From: Actinomycetota bacterium
GTDB taxonomy: Bacteria; Actinomycetota; Acidimicrobiia; Acidimicrobiales; Ilumatobacteraceae
Length of the DNA: 38,718 bases
NCBI GenBank assembly: GCA_009701715.1
Contig: WLJO01000023.1
Span: 1-38,718 of the forward strand
Direction of reading: 5' to 3'
A program made the translations under genes and the position numbers. Numbering within the stretch: position 1 is the first letter of the stretch; each line of letters begins with the position of its first letter. Positions 30,589 through 38,279 of the stretch are shown here, piece by piece. The notes under the pieces are model-generated. The model saw only the letters and a list, made by a program, of their open reading frames with translations. It searched no databases and was not told the DNA's origin.

Positions 30589-32490
30589 ATGGTCGCTACA
30601 ACCGATACCACCATCCGTGAGTCCCTCGCCGACGCGGAACTGCCCTGTCTGCTCTCCACGCTTGCGTTCGCGACGGGAGACCTGTCGCTCCTCAAGGCGC
30701 ACCTCAAGGTGGACCCACTGCTCGCCGGTGAGCCCCAGGGCGGGCTGACCGAGGCGCAGCAGGCGGAGATTCGTGAGATCGCCTTCGGGGTGATCCGCGA
30801 CCTCCAGAGCGGAACCCGCACCGTGGCACCGGCACCCGATGCCGACTCGCTCCACCGGATCATGGAGTTCTTGATGGCCGCCGAGGTGTCGGAGGATTAC
30901 CTGCCACTGCTCGAGGAGGAACTAGCGATCACCTCCGACGACCCGCGCGCACCCGGTTGGACGAAAGCGAACCTGGCGCCGGACCGTAAGTTCACGGTGG
31001 CCATCATCGGCGCCGGCATGTCGGGACTTCTGAACGCGTACCGCCTCAAGCAGGCGGGTGTGCCGTTCGTGATCTTCGACAAGAACGACGAGGTGGGCGG
31101 CACCTGGTACGAGAACCAGTATCCCGGCTGCCGTGTCGACGTCCCGAACCACTTCTACTCGTACTCGTTCGAGAACCGTCACGCGTGGCCGCTGCACTAT
31201 TCGCCCCAGGCGGTGCTGCTCGAGTACTTCCGTGAGTTCGCCGAGTTCCACGGGCTCCGCCAGCACATTCGCTTCGGCCACGAGGTCTCCTCGATGGTGT
31301 GGGACGAGCAGCAGCAGGCGTGGGTAATCGAGCTGAAGACCCCAACCGGGGAGAGCACCGAGACGGCTCAGGCTGTCATCAGCGCCGTCGGTCAGCTGAA
31401 CCGGCCGAAGATGCCCGAGATCGAGGGTATGCACTCTTTCGCCGGCCCGTCGTTCCACTCCGCCGAGTGGGACAAGTCGGTGGACTACTCGGGCAAGCGC
31501 GTGGTGATCATCGGCAGCGGGGCGAGCTCGGCCCAGATCTGTCCGATCGTCGCGCAGACCGCGAAGCACCTCACGGTGTTCCAGCGCACCCCGAACTGGT
31601 TCTTCCCGTTCGCCAACTACCACGACAAGATCGCCCCCGGTCTGCAGTGGATGTTCGACAACGTCCCCTCGTACCGCAAGTGGTACCGCTTCCTGCTGTT
31701 CTGGCGCGGAGCCGAGGGAGTGCTTCCCGCGTGCAAGGTGGACCCGAGCTGGCCCGACAAGCGTCTGTCGGTCAGCCAGCTGAACCTCGAGCTGCGCACC
31801 CTGCTCGAGGACTATCTGAAGGCAGAGTTTGCGGACCGACCGGACCTCGCCGAGAAGGTGATCCCGCAGTACCCACCGGCCTCCAAGCGGATCATGGTGG
31901 ACAACGGCACGTGGGCAAAGACGCTCAAGCGTGACAACGTGAGCCTCAACACCGTCCCGATCGAGCGCATTACCGAAAAGGGCGTCCTCACGACCGACGG
32001 GGTGCTGCACGAGGCAGACATCATCGTGTACGCCACGGGTTTCTATGCGCACCGCTTCCTCAACCCGATGAAGATTGTGGGCCGGGGCGGCGTGGAGCTA
32101 CACGAGAAGTGGCACGGCGACGCGAGCGCATACCTCGGGATCACGATGCCCGACTTCCCGAACTTCTTCTTCATGTACGGGCCGAACACCAACATCGTGG
32201 TGAACGGCAGCATCATCTGGTTCTCCGAGCGCGAGGCGAACTACATCGTCGACTCCATCGGCACCATCCTCCGGAACGGTCTCGGCTCGATCGACTGTAA
32301 GCAGGCGGTGCACGACCGTTACAAGGAATGGGTCGATGCGGGCAACAAGTTGATGGTGTGGGGAGTCTCCACCGTGAACTCCTGGTACAAGAGCCCGTCC
32401 GGTCGCGTTGCCCAGAACTGGCCGTACTCGCTGCTCGAGTTCTGGGAGCAGACCCGCAGTACCAACGTCGAGGACTACGTCACCACCTGA
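30589..32490 (+). CDS. Baeyer-Villiger flavin monooxygenase, HAPMO-like
   Basis: A 633-residue FAD/NADPH enzyme inserting oxygen next to a ketone. The FAD loop is IIGAGMSGLLNAYRLKQAG (139-157), the BVMO fingerprint FxGxxxHxxxW is complete as FAGPSFHSAEW (284-294), and the NADPH loop is IIGSGASSAQI (308-318). The first ~130 residues form a helical N-terminal extension like that of 4-hydroxyacetophenone monooxygenase (about 640 residues), which cyclohexanone-type enzymes lack. Substrates in that branch are aryl ketones and cyclic ketones. It lies after the DUF167-RidA pair on the same strand and 19 bases before the DUF5522 gene. All key residues are intact. Confidence 0.92.
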   Translation: MVATTDTTIRESLADAELPCLLSTLAFATGDLSLLKAHLKVDPLLAGEPQGGLTEAQQAEIREIAFGVIRDLQSGTRTVAPAPDADSLHRIMEFLMAAEVSEDYLPLLEEELAITSDDPRAPGWTKANLAPDRKFTVAIIGAGMSGLLNAYRLKQAGVPFVIFDKNDEVGGTWYENQYPGCRVDVPNHFYSYSFENRHAWPLHYSPQAVLLEYFREFAEFHGLRQHIRFGHEVSSMVWDEQQQAWVIELKTPTGESTETAQAVISAVGQLNRPKMPEIEGMHSFAGPSFHSAEWDKSVDYSGKRVVIIGSGASSAQICPIVAQTAKHLTVFQRTPNWFFPFANYHDKIAPGLQWMFDNVPSYRKWYRFLLFWRGAEGVLPACKVDPSWPDKRLSVSQLNLELRTLLEDYLKAEFADRPDLAEKVIPQYPPASKRIMVDNGTWAKTLKRDNVSLNTVPIERITEKGVLTTDGVLHEADIIVYATGFYAHRFLNPMKIVGRGGVELHEKWHGDASAYLGITMPDFPNFFFMYGPNTNIVVNGSIIWFSEREANYIVDSIGTILRNGLGSIDCKQAVHDRYKEWVDAGNKLMVWGVSTVNSWYKSPSGRVAQNWPYSLLEFWEQTRSTNVEDYVTT

Positions 32491-32509
32491 CACGGGTAGC
32501 GTCGAGTGG

Positions 32510-32740
32510 GTGGACGCCCCGCTCGCAGACCGACCGCTCGGGCTGCCGCACGCGAAGCGACTTGCGCCTTCTCACCCGCAGTACGAGCGCATCATCGTCC
32601 TGCACAGCGAGGCGATGGAGCGTGGGGAGCCCGGCTATCGGGACCCGTCATCCGGGCTGTATGTGTTCACGGCGAGGTTCCACGTCGAGCGGGGCTACTG
32701 CTGCGACAGCGGCTGTCGACACTGCCCCTACGTGGTCTGA
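32510..32740 (+). CDS. DUF5522 family small cysteine-rich protein
   Basis: 76 residues from GTG 32510. The C-terminal half is the whole domain: HPQYERIIVLHSEAMERG, GYRDPSSGLYVFTA and then RGYCCDSGCRHCPY, with four Cys and a His that probably hold a metal or cluster. The N-terminus is short and unordered. The family is widespread in actinomycetota and Bacteroidota and has no known function to my knowledge. It ends with a one-base overlap (TGATG) with the sugar acid kinase gene, so translation may be coupled. Confidence 0.85.
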   Translation: MDAPLADRPLGLPHAKRLAPSHPQYERIIVLHSEAMERGEPGYRDPSSGLYVFTARFHVERGYCCDSGCRHCPYVV

Positions 32741-33801
32741 TGCCTATGGCTCGCGCACTGCTCGTGACCGCCGATGACCGGAGTGGGGCGATGGAGTCCG
32801 CCGCTCAGTGCGCCGACGCTGGCTGGCGCTCGGTCGTCACGAGTTGGGACGGCGAGCACCCGGACATGACGGATGTGGACTTCGAGGTCATCGATCTTCG
32901 TTCCCGTCATGTGTCCCCCGAATCCGCCCGGGAGCGGGTGACAGCCTCCCTGGCGATCCCGGCGGTGCGACGGGCGCACAAGATGGACTCGACACTGCGC
33001 GGGAACTGGGCGGTGGAGATCGACGCGCTCCGCCCGGCCGGTCGGATACTCGTCGTGCCCGCCTATCCGAGCGCGGGCCGTACGTGTGTCGGTGGAATCG
33101 TTCGGGTAGCAGGTGTTCCGGTTGCCGACAGCGAGTTCGCCACCGACCCCCGCTCACCCGCCCGGACGAGCCGCCCGGCTGCTGTCCTCGGGGCATGCGA
33201 GGCAGCCGATCTCGGCGCACTCCGAGTTTGGCTCTCAGACGACGGACCGGGTGCTTGTGTAGCCGATGCAGTGACCGACGGCGAGGTCGAGGAAATCGTG
33301 CGTGCCGTCCACGCGTCCCACGGTGTGGTGATCGTCGGTACGGGACTCGCCGTCGGGGCGGTTGCACGCAGTGCCGGCCGGGTGCCGACGGGATTGCCGA
33401 CCGGGTTGGGGCTCGGCCGGGGCGGGGTGCTCGTGGTCTGCGGCAGTCGCAGCCCGGTGAGCGTGCGCCAGGCAGAGGCCGTGGCCTCGCGTCCCGGCGT
33501 GTCGGTGATGCTCCCGCCACGGGGCCCGCATGCCGACCCCGAAGTGGTGGCCCTCGAACTTGCGGTCCGGGCACACGAGTTCCTTGCAGTTTCCGGCACC
33601 GCCACCGTCGTCCTGCTCGGTGGCGACACGGCGGACGCCTTCGTGGGGGAGCGGGTCGTGCAGGTGCTCGGCTCCCTCGGCGGGATGGCGCTCGGCGTCA
33701 TCGAGGTGGGGGGTCGGAGGATCTCGATCCTGAGCAAGCCGGGCGGATTCGGCAATGATCACACCGTGCTCGACCTCCTGAACGACGAGCGATGGCGATG
33801 A
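32740..33801 (+). CDS. Four-carbon sugar acid kinase (DUF1537 / OtnK-DtnK type)
   Basis: 353 residues starting at ATG 32740, which overlaps the DUF5522 stop; an earlier open frame only reads through that gene. The N-terminal substrate domain shows VTADDRSGAMESAAQCADAG and the motif HKMDSTLRGNWAVEI near residue 85; the C-terminal nucleotide part shows VVCGSRSPVSVRQAE and VVLLGGDTADAFVGE. This family phosphorylates D-threonate, D-erythronate or similar acids at C4. The protein is about 60 residues shorter than the typical 410-430. The PdxA2-type dehydrogenase follows with an ATGA overlap, which fits the known two-step route from a tetronate to dihydroxyacetone phosphate. Confidence 0.87.
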   Translation: MPMARALLVTADDRSGAMESAAQCADAGWRSVVTSWDGEHPDMTDVDFEVIDLRSRHVSPESARERVTASLAIPAVRRAHKMDSTLRGNWAVEIDALRPAGRILVVPAYPSAGRTCVGGIVRVAGVPVADSEFATDPRSPARTSRPAAVLGACEAADLGALRVWLSDDGPGACVADAVTDGEVEEIVRAVHASHGVVIVGTGLAVGAVARSAGRVPTGLPTGLGLGRGGVLVVCGSRSPVSVRQAEAVASRPGVSVMLPPRGPHADPEVVALELAVRAHEFLAVSGTATVVLLGGDTADAFVGERVVQVLGSLGGMALGVIEVGGRRISILSKPGGFGNDHTVLDLLNDERWR

Positions 33802-34769
33802 GCCCGCCGTTCGCCATCACGATGGGCGACGCGTCGGGCGTCGGGCCCGAGATCCTGCTTCGTCGCTACGCCGACGGTCTGCTTCCCGACGACGTGGTCG
33901 TGTACGGGGATCTGGCGATCCTGCGCAGGGGTGCCGAACTGCTCGGTCTGGACGTGGACCTCGCCGGGCTGCGGGTGCTGGACTGCGGTCTACTCGCTGC
34001 CGAGGAGCATCGCCCCGGGCTCATCGACGCGAGGTCCGGGGCGGCCGCACGGCAGTACGTGGTGCGCGCCACCCGCGATGCCCTCGCCGGGCGGGTTGCT
34101 GCCGTCGTCACGCTGCCGATGAACAAGGAGTCGACGCAGCTGAGCGATCCGTCGTTCGTCGGCCACACCGAGCTCGTCGCCGCCGAGTGCGGCGCTTCGA
34201 GATACTCGATGATGCTCGTGGCCGGCGACCTCGCGGTGACCCACGTAAGCACTCATGTGTCGCTGCGTGAGGCGATCGCGCGTGTGCGCACGGAACGCGT
34301 GCGCGAGGTGATTGACCTCACGCACGGCACCCTCACCAGGTTCATCGAGCAACCGCGTATCGCGGTGTGCGGCCTCAACCCGCACGCCGGCGAGCACGGG
34401 CTCTTCGGCAACGAGGACCGCGACGAGATCCTGCCCGCAGTGGAATCGGCACGCGCGGCGGGGATCGATGTGAGCGGGCCACACCCGGCCGACACGGTGT
34501 TCCACCAGGCAGTGAACAACAAGCGGCACGACGCGATTGTCTGCATGTACCACGATCAGGGCCACACCCCGATGAAGCTCCTTGCGTTCGAGAGCGGGGT
34601 CAACGTGACGATCGGACTCCCGATCGTGAGGACCTCGGTTGATCACGGCACCGCGTTCGATATCGCGTGGACAGGAGTTGCATTCACCGAGTCGCTCGCG
34701 CACGCGCTCGACTGGGCGAGAAAGCTTTCCGGAGGGCAGCAGCAGGGGACGTCGCGGTTCAGCGCGTAA
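33798..34769 (+). CDS. PdxA2-type 4-phospho-D-threonate/erythronate dehydrogenase
   Basis: 323 residues from ATG 33798, which overlaps the kinase stop as ATGA; ATG 33792 is an alternative. Motifs of PdxA are complete: ITMGDASGVGPEI, NKES...GHTE, THVSLREAI, GLNPHAGEHGLFG, MYHDQGHTPMKL and RTSVDHGTAFDIAW, including the His ligands of the divalent metal. Genuine PdxA acts in pyridoxal phosphate synthesis on 4-phosphohydroxy-threonine. Pairing with a DUF1537 kinase instead marks PdxA2, which oxidises 4-phospho-D-threonate or -erythronate with loss of CO2. It overlaps the convergent deacylase gene by 11 bases at its end. Confidence 0.88.
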   Translation: MSPPFAITMGDASGVGPEILLRRYADGLLPDDVVVYGDLAILRRGAELLGLDVDLAGLRVLDCGLLAAEEHRPGLIDARSGAAARQYVVRATRDALAGRVAAVVTLPMNKESTQLSDPSFVGHTELVAAECGASRYSMMLVAGDLAVTHVSTHVSLREAIARVRTERVREVIDLTHGTLTRFIEQPRIAVCGLNPHAGEHGLFGNEDRDEILPAVESARAAGIDVSGPHPADTVFHQAVNNKRHDAIVCMYHDQGHTPMKLLAFESGVNVTIGLPIVRTSVDHGTAFDIAWTGVAFTESLAHALDWARKLSGGQQQGTSRFSA

Positions 34770-36456
34770 TCATCCGCCCGCCGCGGGCCCCGGCGACGTA
34801 ACCCTCTGCGGCTGACCACGTCTCCACACCGTTCACGATCACGCTGTGGACCCCAACCTGACGTCGGATCCAGCGGATGGCGTCGCCCGGGAAGTCGTCC
34901 GACGCAACCTCGGGTCCCCGGTCGATCGTGTCTGCGTCGAAAACGCAGATATCGGCCGCCTTGCCCTCCTTAAGCACGCCCCGATCGTCGAGACCCCAGA
35001 TGGTTGCCGTGTCGAGGGTGATCTTCTTGACCGCATCCTCGAGGCGCAGCGAGTGCGTCTTGCGCACGTACTGGGAGAACAGATGCCCGGTGTCGCCGAA
35101 CGTGGCGAAGGAGCCGACGTGTGCGCCGCCGTCGCTCGCCCCGACGTGGACGAAGGGATGGGCAAGCATGGCACCGACGGCCTCGGCGTTGTCGTGGCCG
35201 ATATCGGCGCGCATGAACCAGGTCTGGAGGTCTTCCTCTACCGAGAGGTCGATGAGCAGTTCCGACGGCGTGGTGCCCCGTTCGACGGCGATGTCGCCGA
35301 GCGTTCGGCCGACGAGGTCTCGGTTGCGGTCCGAGCCGACCTGGCGCACGACGTACGACGACGGGTTGAGCGTGAGGTTGGAACTCGGCATGTCGGCGAG
35401 CAGGTTGAGCCCGGCGACGAGGCTGCCCCGAGTGAGCGGGTCGGTGAAGGCTTCCATCTTCTCGGCGTGCGTGTTGAGCGACAGCACCGGCCACCAACCG
35501 GGGATGACGAGGAACATCAGGCTGCGCTCCGCGAGTGTCCAGCTGATATCGATGGGCCGTGTCTGCACCTGGGGCCAGACGCGTGCACCGGAGGCCCAGG
35601 CGCGCTCCACGGCCTCAAGCACCTGGGTGACGGCATGCGGCATCGTGTTGTTGTGGAACAGCGGCGACAGCGTGGTGGGGATGCTGTAGCGGCGCGACAG
35701 GTCGGCCATCATCTCGATGCGCGACACAGTGAGGCCGGCGTCGAAGAACTCGTGCACGACCTGGAGCATCCGGCCCTTCTCGCCGAGCACCGCGCACAGC
35801 GCCTGCAGCTCGGCGTGGGGCGCCCAACGGCTCGGCACCGGGTGCATGGAAGGGTCGATGTCGATGAAGCTTGTCGAGAGCCCCACGGCCCCGGCGTCGA
35901 GACATTCGCGCAGCACGTCGCACATGCGTGCCACCTCGTCGGCGGTTGCCGCCCGGCGGGCGTTGTCGCCGAGCACGAACAGGCGAAGCACCGAGTGACC
36001 GACGAGCGGCGCAACGTTGGCGGCGATGTCCTTGCCGACCGCCTCGACCATCCCGCCAAAACTCTCGCCCCAACGCCAGTCCACCCCGGTGTCGAAGGCT
36101 GCCTTGGGCATCTCCTCGATGAGGCGGAACATCGCGCTGAAGTCCTCGCGCTGCGTCGCTCGAACCGGGGCGAGGCTGAGCGAGCAGTTACCGGTGACCA
36201 CGCTCGTCACGCCGTGCTCGATGGCGGGGAACAGGTAGGGGTCGAAGCACATCTGCGCGTCGTAGTGCGTGTGGGGGTCGATGAAGCCCGGTGACACCAC
36301 CTTGCCCGCCGCATCGATGATGCGCCCGGCCGTTGCGTGCTCGAGCGAGCGACCCACCGAGACGAGCCGACCGCCGGCGACGCCCACGTCACCTCGGTAG
36401 GCGGGCAGGCCCGTACCGTCGACGATCCTTCCGTTGCGGATGATGAGATCGAGCAT
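34759..36456 (-). CDS. N-acyl-D-amino-acid deacylase family amidohydrolase
   Basis: 565 residues from ATG 36456, preceded by GGGGGA; the frame runs on upstream into other genes without a start signal. The metal site HTHYDAQ is at 62-68, followed by the Cys-containing VVTGNCSLSLAPV typical of D-aminoacylases, a large middle part with the carboxylate/His sites, and GASDGGAHVGSFATFGDTGH, which holds the catalytic Asp. The C-terminus ends in the composite beta domain (KEGKAADICVFD). Family members release D-amino acids from N-acyl forms or act on dihydropyrimidine-like rings. It is the last of three minus-strand genes starting from the LysM-like one. The substrate is open. Confidence 0.87.
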   Translation of the reverse strand: MLDLIIRNGRIVDGTGLPAYRGDVGVAGGRLVSVGRSLEHATAGRIIDAAGKVVSPGFIDPHTHYDAQMCFDPYLFPAIEHGVTSVVTGNCSLSLAPVRATQREDFSAMFRLIEEMPKAAFDTGVDWRWGESFGGMVEAVGKDIAANVAPLVGHSVLRLFVLGDNARRAATADEVARMCDVLRECLDAGAVGLSTSFIDIDPSMHPVPSRWAPHAELQALCAVLGEKGRMLQVVHEFFDAGLTVSRIEMMADLSRRYSIPTTLSPLFHNNTMPHAVTQVLEAVERAWASGARVWPQVQTRPIDISWTLAERSLMFLVIPGWWPVLSLNTHAEKMEAFTDPLTRGSLVAGLNLLADMPSSNLTLNPSSYVVRQVGSDRNRDLVGRTLGDIAVERGTTPSELLIDLSVEEDLQTWFMRADIGHDNAEAVGAMLAHPFVHVGASDGGAHVGSFATFGDTGHLFSQYVRKTHSLRLEDAVKKITLDTATIWGLDDRGVLKEGKAADICVFDADTIDRGPEVASDDFPGDAIRWIRRQVGVHSVIVNGVETWSAAEGYVAGARGGRMITR

Positions 36457-36502
36457 GGCGTGTCCCCCAGGGTTCTGTTGTCGGTGTTCGAGCGGTGGTT
36501 GG

Positions 36503-36802
36503 TCAGGTAGTCGATACGGGTTGGTCGGGCAGGTTGATGTCGGGCATGTCGAGGCCGGGCATGTCGAGGCCGGGCATGTCGAGGCCGGCAACGAGCACGG
36601 TCCACGGCTGTCCGGTGAGGCCGTCGAGGCTGGTGACCCCGGCGGCATCCACGGCGCGGGTGAGCGCTTCCTCACCGATACTCAGCCAACTGCGACCGCC
36701 GTTCGGGTAAAGGAGTTCGGCGACCACCTCGGCTCGGCCGTCGTGGCCCGGGCCGACCACACACGAGACGATGATCGGTTCGTCCCGCTGCAGGTGGCCC
36801 AC
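36503..36802 (-). CDS. Hypothetical protein with GLDMP repeats at C-terminus
   Basis: 99 residues from GTG 36802; the open frame is longer but extends antisense through the LysM-like and CoA transferase genes. The N-terminal ~70 residues (QRDEPIIVSCVVGPGHDGRA, then VVAELLYPNGGRSWLSIGEE) look like a small beta-rich domain; I do not recognise the family. The tail carries three tandem pentapeptides GLDMP followed by DINLPDQPVSTT, coming from a 15-base DNA repeat (36542-36586). It begins 5 bases after the LysM-like gene and is followed after 46 bases by the deacylase. The three may be one transcript. Confidence 0.6.
   Translation of the reverse strand: MGHLQRDEPIIVSCVVGPGHDGRAEVVAELLYPNGGRSWLSIGEEALTRAVDAAGVTSLDGLTGQPWTVLVAGLDMPGLDMPGLDMPDINLPDQPVSTT
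36542..36586 (-). repeat. Three tandem 15-base repeats inside the GLDMP protein gene
   Basis: The plus strand reads GGGCATGTCGAGGCC three times in a row without mismatch, encoding the pentapeptide repeat on the minus strand. Exact identity of the units suggests recent slippage, so copy number may differ between strains. Confidence 0.85.
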
Positions 36803-36807
36803 GGTGG

Positions 36808-37023
36808 TCAGGCTCCGGCGCGGGCCGTGGGGGGCTCGAGGTACACGACGTCGGTGCACAGGATCTCTCCAGGCTCGCCCACGGGGAATGGCCGCATTGC
36901 GAGGTGCAGGTTCCACGACAGCAGTGTCTTGGCCGCATCGGGTTGACCCGGCATGACCCGCTCGGCCAGCGTTGCGAGGGTGTCCCCGGGCTCCGGGAAC
37001 ACGTAACGTCGGGAAGCCCCCAT
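36808..37023 (-). CDS. Small LysM / tail-protein-X-like protein
   Basis: 71 residues from ATG 37023. The sequence has a LysM-like plan: FPEPGDTLATLAERVMPG (the GDTL start and first helix), AAKTLLSWNLHLAMRP (second helix with the usual N), and GEPGEILCTDVVYLEPP (ending strand with the I.P-like motif). The phage tail protein X family has the same plan. No Shine-Dalgarno sequence precedes it, but TATTCT lies 6 bases upstream of ATG 37023, so a leaderless transcript is possible. It is followed by the GLDMP protein gene and then the deacylase, and is divergent from the CoA transferase by 38 bases. Confidence 0.6.
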   Translation of the reverse strand: MGASRRYVFPEPGDTLATLAERVMPGQPDAAKTLLSWNLHLAMRPFPVGEPGEILCTDVVYLEPPTARAGA

Positions 37024-37061
37024 GGGGACAGAATAGACGGCTCAGCGGTAAGGGGTTAGAC

Positions 37062-38279
37062 GTGGTTTCAGCACAGGGGGAATCGACCGGGGCGGGGCCG
37101 TCCGGTCCGCTTGCAGGCGTCCGGGTGCTCGACCTCTCGTCGGTTGTGATGGGGCCTCTCGCCACCCAGATCCTTGGGGACCTCGGTGCCGAGGTGGTGT
37201 CGATCGAGGCCGAGGGTGGCGACACCAACCGGGTGATGGGGCCTGGCCCGCACCGCCAGCTCTCCGGCGTGTCGCTCAACCTGCTGCGCAACAAGCGCAA
37301 CGTCTCGCTCGATCTGAAGGACCCGGCCGGTCGGGAGGTCTTCCTCCGGCTCGCAGCCGTGTCCGACGTCGTGATCACCAACTTGCGGCCCGGCCCGCTC
37401 GGCCGGCTCCGGCTGGCGTACGACGACGTGCGCGCGGTCCGTCCCGACATCGTGTTCTGCCAGGCGCACGGCTGGGCCACCGGCTCGGGCCGGGAGAACG
37501 CTCCGGCGTTCGACGACGTCATCCAGGCGGCATCGGGGATCAGCGAACTCGAGGAGCGCGTGACGGGGGAGCGTGTGCTCGCCCCGACCCTCATCGCCGA
37601 CAAGCTGTGCGGCGTCACGATGGCCTATTCGGTGATGGCGGCGCTGTTCCACAGGGAACGCACGGGCGAGGGCCAGCACATCGAGGTGCCGATGGCAGAC
37701 GTGACGTCCGCCTTCATGCTGGTCGAGCACGGCGCCGGCGCGATCCCCGAGCCTGCCCTCGGGCCCGCTGGCTACGAGCGGATCCTCACCCGTGAGCGGA
37801 GGTCCCAGCACACGTCCGACGGGTGGATCAACGTGCTGCCCTTCTCGACGGCGCATTACGAGGCGATCTGGGCGGCTGGCGGGCGGACTGATCTCGCCAA
37901 CGATCCGCGTGTGGTCACGGGTAGCGCCCGGATCGCGAACGCCGAGTCGCTGTACCGCGATGTTGCCGATGTGCTCGTGACGCGACCGACGGCGTTCTGG
38001 CTCGAGTACTGCACCGAGCACTCGATCCCGTCGAGCGCGGTGCGCACCGTCGACGATCTCGTTGCCGAACTGCCGATCGTGGAACACCCCGTGGTCGGGT
38101 CGTACCGAGAGATCCCGTCACCGGTCCGGTTCTCTCGAACACCGGCATCGGTCCGCCGTCCCGCCCCGCTCATCGGCGAGCACGGCCGCGAGGTGCTCGC
38201 CGAACTCGGGATGAGCCCTGCGGAGATCGACGCGCTCGAGGCGAGCGGGGTGCTCCGTCAGCCCTCGGGTACGAGGTAA
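37062..38279 (+). CDS. CaiB/BaiF class III CoA transferase
   Basis: 405 residues from GTG 37062, with AGGGG 6 bases upstream. Family lines: GPLAGVRVLDLSSVVMGPLA and ILGDLGAEVVSIEAEGGD, then LNLLRNKRNVSLDLKDPAGR with the CoA-binding Arg/Lys stretch. The catalytic Asp of class III enzymes is expected in the segment FDDVIQAASGISEL (first Asp of FDD). The middle has DKLCGVTMAYSVMAALFHRE and EVPMADVTSAF, typical of the family. Such enzymes move CoA between carboxylic acids such as formate/oxalate, carnitine or steroid intermediates. The gene converges on the Rieske oxygenase end with a 22-base overlap. Confidence 0.9.
   Translation: MVSAQGESTGAGPSGPLAGVRVLDLSSVVMGPLATQILGDLGAEVVSIEAEGGDTNRVMGPGPHRQLSGVSLNLLRNKRNVSLDLKDPAGREVFLRLAAVSDVVITNLRPGPLGRLRLAYDDVRAVRPDIVFCQAHGWATGSGRENAPAFDDVIQAASGISELEERVTGERVLAPTLIADKLCGVTMAYSVMAALFHRERTGEGQHIEVPMADVTSAFMLVEHGAGAIPEPALGPAGYERILTRERRSQHTSDGWINVLPFSTAHYEAIWAAGGRTDLANDPRVVTGSARIANAESLYRDVADVLVTRPTAFWLEYCTEHSIPSSAVRTVDDLVAELPIVEHPVVGSYREIPSPVRFSRTPASVRRPAPLIGEHGREVLAELGMSPAEIDALEASGVLRQPSGTR

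Noticed and set aside
36972-37061. Start of the CoA transferase at GTG 36972.
   Set aside because: The extra 30 residues overlap the divergent LysM-like gene, while GTG 37062 has a clear AGGGG ribosome site.
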